Positions 4,447 to 9,839 of a stretch of DNA of 9,839 bases are shown piece by piece. The position numbers were made by a program, and so were the translations under genes. Position 1 is the stretch's first letter. Every line of letters begins with the position of its first letter. Origin of the DNA: Bifidobacteriaceae bacterium. GTDB lineage: Bacteria > Actinomycetota > Actinomycetes > Actinomycetales > WQXJ01. Where the stretch lies: assembly GCA_031265345.1 (NCBI GenBank), contig JAISCU010000033.1, positions 1 through 9,839 on the forward strand, in the 5' to 3' direction. The notes beneath the pieces are model-generated. The model saw only the letters and a list, made by a program, of their open reading frames with translations. It ran no database searches and was not told the DNA's origin.

Positions 4447-5909
4447 TCCACGGGCTCGAGACGGTCCCCGTGCTGGAGGCGCTGCAAACGTTCCAGGCCA
4501 CGCAGGGGTTCCCGGCGCTGACAACGTTCGATTCCGCCCACGCGCTCACAGCGCTCGAAGCGTCCCAGACGCTGCCAGACATCCCGCGGCTCTACACGGG
4601 GCTCGCGGAATGGGCCGCCGCCGTGGTTTACATATTCCTCGCCCGACCGCGTTTCAGCGGGTGGCGGCTCTGGGTCGCCATCGGCGCGGCCCTGCCGCTT
4701 GTCGCAGGCCTCCAGCGGCTGGCGGGGACATGGCCGTTGTCGCTGTGGATGGCTGGGATGGGGATCGCCGTGCTGGCCATGGCCGGGTTCATCCGCCTGT
4801 GCGCCGCCACCACGGCGCGCGCCACCTGGTACCTCACCGCGCGGGCGTTTGTGCTCGCGGAGCTTGTGGCGTCCCTGGAGTGGCAGCTGTGGGTCCACTG
4901 GTGGCCGCAGGCCCCCACCGCGGACGGCGATCCTATGCGGTTCGCGGCAAGCGTGGGCCTGCTGGCGGCCGCCTACTGCCTGGGCTTCGCAACGGCTTGG
5001 CGCCTTGAGCGGCGCAACTTCCCCAGGCGCGCGCCCCTGGAAGTCGACGGTCGCACTTTGACCACCGCCGCCGGCATCGCGCTCGCGACGTTCTTGACCT
5101 CAAACCTGAGCTTCTTCAGCACCGACACGCCTTTCTCAGGCCGGCAGGCAATGGACATCTTCTACATCCGCACGCTGGTGGACCTGGCAGGCTTCGTGGC
5201 CCTGTACGCCCAGCAGTCGAACCGCAACCGGCTGCGGGACGCCATCGAACTGGCGGAGGCGCGCCTGGTCATGCGTGCCCAGCACGAGCAGTACCTCCAG
5301 TCGAAGCGCAGCGCCGAGGAGCTCAGCCGCATGCACCACGACCTGAAGCACTACGCGGCCGCGATGCGGGCGGAGGACTCGGCGGACAGGCGGTCCGAAT
5401 ACCTCCAGGCCCTCGAGGAAACCATCCGCGGCTACGAGTCGGAAATCGAGACCGGGAACGCCCTCCTCGACGTTGTGCTCGGCTCCAAGCTGAAGCGCTG
5501 CCAAGAGCTCGGCATCGCCATGACCTGCATGGTCGATGGCGCCGCCCTCGATTTCATGGACCCGATGCAGCTGTCCGCCCTGTTCGGCAACGCGCTCGAC
5601 AACGCCATCGAGGCGTCCGCGCGCATCCCCGAACCGGAGCACCGCAGCGTCAAGGTGTCCGCGTTCGCGCAGGGCGGCTTCATGACGGTCCGCTTCGAGA
5701 ACCACCTGCCCTACCCGGTCGAGTTCGCCGATGGCCTGCCGCAGACCACCAAGCCGGACCGCGCGCGCCACGGCTACGGCGCCGCCAACATGCGCAGGGT
5801 GGTCGAGTCGCTGGGCGGCTCCATGACCTTCGCCGTCGAGGACGGCTGGTTCGTCGCCCGGGCGCTCATCCCCCGGCCATCGCGACCCGCGGCGCCGGCC
5901 GCTAGTTGA
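4443..5909 (+). CDS. AgrC-like GHKL sensor histidine kinase
   Basis: This 488-residue membrane kinase should phosphorylate the LytTR regulator encoded just upstream. About six or seven hydrophobic segments fill residues 54-257 (near 54-68, 76-92, 97-118, 130-148, 167-186, 206-225, 243-256). A coiled-coil-like linker (262-296) follows. The dimerisation/phosphotransfer box is RMHHDLKHYAAAM, with H299 of the 'HD' pair as the likely acceptor. The ATPase shows the N box (LFGNALDNAIEAS, N383 and N387) and the G box (HGYGAANMRRVVESLGGSM, 443-461). This layout is that of AgrC-type receptors for peptide signals. The first 50 residues are non-hydrophobic, with a loose repeat of Leu-Glu-Ala/Gln-Thr motifs. 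The frame is open upstream to 3825, but the ATG at 4443, overlapping the regulator stop, is the sensible start. No AgrB or AgrD gene is seen in the window. The end overlaps the opposing glycosyltransferase by 8 bases. Confidence 0.9.
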   Translation: MIHGLETVPVLEALQTFQATQGFPALTTFDSAHALTALEASQTLPDIPRLYTGLAEWAAAVVYIFLARPRFSGWRLWVAIGAALPLVAGLQRLAGTWPLSLWMAGMGIAVLAMAGFIRLCAATTARATWYLTARAFVLAELVASLEWQLWVHWWPQAPTADGDPMRFAASVGLLAAAYCLGFATAWRLERRNFPRRAPLEVDGRTLTTAAGIALATFLTSNLSFFSTDTPFSGRQAMDIFYIRTLVDLAGFVALYAQQSNRNRLRDAIELAEARLVMRAQHEQYLQSKRSAEELSRMHHDLKHYAAAMRAEDSADRRSEYLQALEETIRGYESEIETGNALLDVVLGSKLKRCQELGIAMTCMVDGAALDFMDPMQLSALFGNALDNAIEASARIPEPEHRSVKVSAFAQGGFMTVRFENHLPYPVEFADGLPQTTKPDRARHGYGAANMRRVVESLGGSMTFAVEDGWFVARALIPRPSRPAAPAAS

Positions 5910-6933
5910 AGCCCACGACGCGGCGCGCCAGGCCGTAGCCCAGCCGCATGGCCGCCCGCGCCGGCGCCGTGCCGCTCGCGGCCAGCCGGGCGACCGGCTC
6001 GCGCAGCATGTCAGCCAGCAGCGCCGGGTCGATCGCTTCGATCCGCTCCCACAGCTCCCGGCTTTTCCGGTTGGCCGATGCCGTCCGCGCCCGCGCCAGC
6101 AGCGTCGACGTCACGGTCGACACGAGGGCCGCGTAACGGGTCATATAGCGTCTCAGTCCTTCCGGCAACGGTTCTGCGGCGACCGCCCGGCTGAGCGCTT
6201 CCACCATCAGCAGGTTGACGTTCAGTTGCTGGTCGATCCGGCCGATCATGACCTGCTCGTTGACAGACTGGTCGGGTCGGCCGATGAAGTACCGGTACAG
6301 GTCGGCGTCCAGGTAGGCCAGGCGCTTCACGGCGGGCAGCGGCACGAACGCGAAGTAGTTGTCGACATAGAAGGAGTGCTCGGGGACCGCGAGGCCGCAG
6401 TCGCGCAGCAGGCCCGTGCGGTAGACCATGGAATGCATCAGCAGGTATTGCCAGACGCGGAACTTGCCGACATCGTCCCAGCCGAACAGGCGCCCAGTCG
6501 GCAGGGCGGTCGGGTAGTCGACGACCCGTTTGACACGTTTGCCCTGCGTCTCGTAAACGAAGTTCGTCACCAGCAAATCGGGCGCCTGGTCCGAGCCTGC
6601 CCAGCGGCGCAGGGCGCCGAGCGCACGGGCCAGAGCCTTGGCGTCCAACCAGTCGTCCGAGTCGACCACCTTGAAGAAGGCCCCCCGGGCGCGGGCGAGC
6701 CCGGTGTTGATCGCGGCGCCGTGGCCGCCGTTCGGCTGGTGGGCGGCGGCCACGAGGCCTGGATGCCGGCTCGCGTAGAGGTCGGCGATCTCTGCGGTGC
6801 GGTCGGTCGAGCCATCGTCCACAATGATGATCTCCACGTCGCCGGAGGCGCCGGCCACCAGCGAATCGACGCAGCGCTCCAGGTAGGCCTCCGAGTTGTA
6901 GGCGGGAACCACCAGGGTGAGCAGCGGAGTCAT
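5902..6933 (-). CDS. Family 2 glycosyltransferase
   Basis: This 343-residue protein has a GT-A fold catalytic domain at its N terminus. Residues 4-20 are LLTLVVPAYNSEAYLER, followed by nucleotide-binding EIIIVDDGSTDRTAEIAD (D39-D40), then NGGHGAAINTGLARARG (68-84) and the metal-binding DSDDWLD (91-97). The middle and C terminus (YFAFVPLPAVKRLAYLD, YRYFIGRPDQSVNE, then helices to residue 343) resemble GT2 enzymes of polysaccharide or lipid-linked sugar pathways. No membrane helices are evident, so it is probably cytosolic or peripheral. The sugar donor and acceptor cannot be read from sequence. The start is ATG 6933, which overlaps the upstream GtrA-like stop by 4 bases; the upstream extension of the frame belongs to the GtrA gene's alternate frame. 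It is the last gene of the operon and converges on the kinase without room for a terminator. Confidence 0.9.
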   Translation of the reverse strand: MTPLLTLVVPAYNSEAYLERCVDSLVAGASGDVEIIIVDDGSTDRTAEIADLYASRHPGLVAAAHQPNGGHGAAINTGLARARGAFFKVVDSDDWLDAKALARALGALRRWAGSDQAPDLLVTNFVYETQGKRVKRVVDYPTALPTGRLFGWDDVGKFRVWQYLLMHSMVYRTGLLRDCGLAVPEHSFYVDNYFAFVPLPAVKRLAYLDADLYRYFIGRPDQSVNEQVMIGRIDQQLNVNLLMVEALSRAVAAEPLPEGLRRYMTRYAALVSTVTSTLLARARTASANRKSRELWERIEAIDPALLADMLREPVARLAASGTAPARAAMRLGYGLARRVVGFN

Positions 6934-7574
6934 GGCGGGCCAGGGGGCTCGGTCGCGGCTGGGGCGACGGCATCGGGCTCTGGGAGGCGGCGGAAGATGA
7001 CCTTGAAGATCGGGAAGAAGACCCAGAAGGACAACGCGGCGTTGATGATCATGGTGATCGCGTCGGCCATGGTCTCGCCGGTCTGGCCCATGGCCCAGAC
7101 CTCTTTGAACTGGTGGTAGATAGGGGCCTTGTAGAGGCCCTGGAGGACGCCAGCCGCGAAAGTGATCACCACGTAGGCGATCGCGTACCACATCGCCGCC
7201 CACCACGGCGACGAGTTCGACCGGAACGTGATCTTGCGCTGCGCGAAGAAGTTGATGACCTGCGCGATCAGCAGGGTGATCTCGACCGCGAGGAAATAGG
7301 CCAGGCCGCCGCCCGTGCCGTCCGAGGCGATGGGGCCGGCCGCGTAGTTGAAGATGAAGTACTGGGAGACGCCATCGGCGCCGGTGCCGACCGGGAACGC
7401 CTGGAAAGCCGTGTCGACCAGGCTTGTGGTCGCGAAAAGCGCGCGGAACACGGGCATCAGCGCCAGTTGCAGGACGGTCACGCCGTTGGACAGGATGAAG
7501 AACACCACGAACTGCCGCATGGTGGGGTGTTTGTCCGCGAAACGGCCCCAGGCGGCGGCGAGCGTCTTGAACAC
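6930..7574 (-). CDS. GtrA-like multi-pass membrane protein
   Basis: This 214-residue protein has four hydrophobic segments (near 21-45, 91-110, 125-147 and 171-194). After segment two it carries the GtrA signature NFFAQRKITFR (108-118). GtrA proteins are proposed to move polyprenyl-linked sugars across the membrane or to help a neighbouring glycosyltransferase, and a GT2 gene follows directly with an ATGA overlap. The protein is longer than a minimal GtrA (about 120-150 residues). The loop between segments one and two (46-90) is Gly-rich and expanded, and the C terminus is a Pro/Ala-rich tail (197-214). The start is GTG 7574, which yields the usual amphipathic N terminus ending KHPTMRQFV; it begins 7 bases after the GH3 stop with only a weak GAGAGTGAG ahead. 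A later ATG in the same frame (residue 19) would cut into the N-terminal helix. Confidence 0.82.
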   Translation of the reverse strand: MFKTLAAAWGRFADKHPTMRQFVVFFILSNGVTVLQLALMPVFRALFATTSLVDTAFQAFPVGTGADGVSQYFIFNYAAGPIASDGTGGGLAYFLAVEITLLIAQVINFFAQRKITFRSNSSPWWAAMWYAIAYVVITFAAGVLQGLYKAPIYHQFKEVWAMGQTGETMADAITMIINAALSFWVFFPIFKVIFRRLPEPDAVAPAATEPPGPP

Positions 7575-7581
7575 CGCAGAC

Positions 7582-9839
7582 TCACTCTCGCTCGGGCTGG
7601 GCGGTGCGGGAAGGGGTCCGCGCTGTGGCTGGGTCTACGGCGGGGCGGGCGGCACGCGGCAACCCGGCGCCAACCGCCGACCGCGCCCGGCCGTCCTGCG
7701 GTGCGGGGCCGCCAGTCGCCGGATGGGCTGCCGCAGACGGGCGCGCGGGAGCCGCCTCCGCAGCGCGTTCGAAGCGCTTCTTCAGCGCCCGCTCGCGGGC
7801 ACGACCGGTCGCGAAGGCGGCCATCACGCGGCCTGCGCCGATCCAAGGATGGCCATTGACCAGGGCCAGAACCCCGTCCACTAGGCGCATATCCGCCAAG
7901 CCGCCGCTCATGTTGGCGATAGTCCTGAACAGCATGCCATGTTGGAACAGCAGGTTCAGGTCGGGTTGGCCGTCCCTGGCGGCTCGGTCCAGGCGCCGCC
8001 GGAAGTAGTGGCGGTGGATGGCGCGGCCAATCCAGCCCGGGGCGTGCTCCAGGTCTGACAACGGCGAGGTTCGCTCCAGAGGAGCGCCGGGCGTTGGCTC
8101 AGGCGGCAGCGGGCGGCCCAACAGCGCCGCGAACTCCGCGTCGGTCACTCCGCGCGGGTCGGCTGCGGCGTAGTGCGGGAGCGGGGCCGACTCCGGTCCC
8201 GCAGTCGCGTCGAGAGGTCGGCCGGCAGCGCTTGCCTCTGGCGTTTCCGCTGGCGACCGCTTTGCGGCTCCCCGAGCCGGCCCCATCGGAGAGTTGCCAG
8301 ACACAACCTTCGCAAGGTGGGACGCTTCCGGCGGCGGGGATGCCGGTCCGGCCCCGGTCGCCTCCGGTCGCGGGGGGCCGCCATTCGGCGACCCGGACCG
8401 CGTAGACCTGTGCATCCCTCCCGACCCGGGCAGCGGGCGCGGCGCCGTCTCGCCTGGCACGGGCACGGCGGCCCTGAGCGGCCTGGTAGCCGCACTGCTC
8501 CCGACCGAGATCTCATAATCGCCGCCGACGACCACCCAACGCTCCCGCACGGCATCGAACGCACGGAACGCGTAGCGGTCCAGCGGGACGGCGACGCGCC
8601 GCGACTCCCCCGGCTCGAGGCAGACCTTCTGGAAGCCCTTCAGCTGGAAGGCCGGCCTTGGGTCCAGCGCGTCGGCCTCGCGCGGCGCGGCCACGTACAC
8701 CTGCGGGACGTCCGCACCCGCTCGTGTCCCCGTGTTCCGGACCGTGACCAGCAGCTGGTCCGGGGTGGCGGCCAAATCCTCGTATTCGAACCGGGTATAG
8801 GACAGCCCAAAGCCGAACGGGAACCGAACCGGCACTTTGGCGGTCTGATAGTAGCGGTAGCCCACAAACGGGCCCTCCTTGTACAGGGCGTGCTGGCCCC
8901 GTGCCGGGAAGCGGCCGGCGGTGGGCGTGTCCGCCAGGGCCAGCGGATAGGTCTCGGCCAGCCGACCTGCGGGATTGACCTCGCCGAGCAGCGCCGCCAC
9001 TGCGGCCGAGGCGCCGGCCTGCCCTCCCAAGGAAGTGTGCAGCACCGCCCTGGCCTGGCCCAGCCACGGGAACTCGACCACCGAGCCCGCCGCGAGGACC
9101 ACCACCACGTTCGGGTTCGCCTGGGCCACCGCCGCGAGGAGCCGTAGCTGGGCTGGCGGCAACCGCAGGTGTTCGCGGTCTTTGCCCTCGACCTCGTCGC
9201 TCTCCTCCAGGCCCAGGTACGCCAGGACTACCGGGGCCTGACCGGCTGCGTCCACCGCCTCCGCGATCAGGACCGGGTCTGCCGGCCGGCCGCGCTCGAA
9301 ACCCCGGACCGCCGCGACGACGTCCAAGGACGAGTCCCGGAGCGAATCGATGGGGTGTTCCAGCGCGGTGGGGTTCACCAGCGACGAGCCGGCGCCCTGG
9401 TAGCGCTGCTCGAAGGCGAACTCCCCCACGACCGCGACCCGGGTGCCCGCCGCCAGCGGGAGAAGCGAGCCGCGGTTCCTAAGGAGGACCAGGCTGGCGG
9501 CCGCGGCCTCGCGAGCGAGCTCTTGGTGCTCCGCGTAGACGGCTTCAGTCACCGACACCGGCTTGATCCGCCCGGCAAGCGAGACCACCTCAGCCACCCG
9601 GGCGTCCCAGGCCGCCTGGTCAAGCCCGCCATGCTCAAGAATCTGCCGGGCCGAGTCGAACCCGGGCGACGGCATCTGCAGCGTCCCGCCCGCCGTGATC
9701 GCGGCCACCGGGTCGTTGCAGCCGCCCCAGTCGGTGACCACCGCGCCGTCAAAACCCCATTCTTCCCGGAGGATGCCCTGGAGGAGCTCGCGGTGCTCGT
9801 GGGTGTATGCGCCGTTCAGGAGGTTGTAGCTGCTCATGA
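7582..9839 (-). CDS. GH3 beta-glucosidase-like glycoside hydrolase, 5' end outside window
   Basis: The visible 751 codons are the C-terminal part of a family 3 glycoside hydrolase. The frame continues past the right edge: MSSYNLLNG at 9837 is the internal motif of the first barrel domain, not a start. The catalytic nucleophile is the Asp of GAVVTDWGG (visible residue 36). The alpha/beta sandwich follows (about 105-300) with LEESDEVEGKDREHLRLP (210-227), where the acid/base Glu is expected. A fibronectin III-like domain covers about 320-450 (FPFGFGLSYTRFEYED ... VGGDYEISVGSS). Next come a Pro/Ala/Gly-rich linker (460-553), the GH3-associated C-terminal helical domain (GVTDAEFAALLGRPLPP ... MRLVDGVLALVNGHPW, 563-690), and a low-complexity tail. 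Such enzymes release terminal beta-linked glucose or xylose; whether this one is secreted cannot be judged without its N terminus. It starts the GH3-GtrA-GT2 operon. Confidence 0.9.
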   Translation of the reverse strand, partial: MSSYNLLNGAYTHEHRELLQGILREEWGFDGAVVTDWGGCNDPVAAITAGGTLQMPSPGFDSARQILEHGGLDQAAWDARVAEVVSLAGRIKPVSVTEAVYAEHQELAREAAAASLVLLRNRGSLLPLAAGTRVAVVGEFAFEQRYQGAGSSLVNPTALEHPIDSLRDSSLDVVAAVRGFERGRPADPVLIAEAVDAAGQAPVVLAYLGLEESDEVEGKDREHLRLPPAQLRLLAAVAQANPNVVVVLAAGSVVEFPWLGQARAVLHTSLGGQAGASAAVAALLGEVNPAGRLAETYPLALADTPTAGRFPARGQHALYKEGPFVGYRYYQTAKVPVRFPFGFGLSYTRFEYEDLAATPDQLLVTVRNTGTRAGADVPQVYVAAPREADALDPRPAFQLKGFQKVCLEPGESRRVAVPLDRYAFRAFDAVRERWVVVGGDYEISVGSSAATRPLRAAVPVPGETAPRPLPGSGGMHRSTRSGSPNGGPPRPEATGAGPASPPPEASHLAKVVSGNSPMGPARGAAKRSPAETPEASAAGRPLDATAGPESAPLPHYAAADPRGVTDAEFAALLGRPLPPEPTPGAPLERTSPLSDLEHAPGWIGRAIHRHYFRRRLDRAARDGQPDLNLLFQHGMLFRTIANMSGGLADMRLVDGVLALVNGHPWIGAGRVMAAFATGRARERALKKRFERAAEAAPARPSAAAHPATGGPAPQDGRARSAVGAGLPRAARPAVDPATARTPSRTAQPERE

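Noticed and set aside
8173..9147. A 324-codon plus-strand frame opposite the GH3 gene
   Set aside because: The GH3 frame has clear catalytic and domain motifs throughout; the opposing frame is Arg/Gly-rich with none.
1..9839. Insertion sequences, tRNA/rRNA genes, integrase or attachment sites
   Set aside because: I saw no transposase or integrase motif, no cloverleaf with a TTCGA-type arm and no paired terminal repeats, so I do not claim any despite the accessory look of the left third.

Overview
The window is very GC-rich. Its gene families (DUF222-type HNH protein, VapBC, ParE-type toxin module, AgrC/LytTR two-component pair, GH3 beta-glucosidase with the C-terminal helical domain common in Actinomycetota and lactobacilli) and several genes that seem to lack leaders point to an Actinomycetota chromosome, not a plasmid or phage. 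I cannot name the genus.

Layout. (1) 1-654, minus: N-terminal part of a protein resembling the DUF222/13E12-repeat HNH endonuclease family, running off the left edge. Its best promoter and ATG lie one frame away from its body, and a 10-bp tandem repeat sits at the break. (2) 667-1101: gene-free, with A-tracts and a hairpin. (3) 1144-1796, plus: a VapB/VapC toxin-antitoxin operon with a palindromic candidate operator. (4) 1797-2346: gene-free. (5) 2347-2888, minus: a second toxin-antitoxin operon (PF09720-type antitoxin, then a RelE/ParE-type toxin). (6) about 3101-3784, plus: a ClbS/DfsB-like four-helix protein that seems to have lost both termini. (7) 3727-5909, plus: a LytTR response regulator and an AgrC-type GHKL sensor kinase, overlapping by ATGA. 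(8) 5902-9839, minus: a GH3 beta-glucosidase (5' end outside the window), a GtrA-like membrane protein and a family 2 glycosyltransferase, in one tight operon that meets the kinase tail to tail with an 8-bp overlap.

The left third (1 to about 3700) looks like an accessory zone: two unrelated toxin-antitoxin modules, a repeat-family endonuclease with a broken frame, a decayed gene and about 1 kb of spacer without genes. The right two thirds look like normal chromosome with a peptide- or surface-sensing regulator beside an envelope or sugar-modification operon. Nothing here is a clearly new system. The best leads are the 10-bp repeat that could switch the DUF222 gene's frame, the orphan agr-like pair with a perfect inverted repeat in its leader, and the GH3-GtrA-GT2 operon whose GH3 carries an odd linker.
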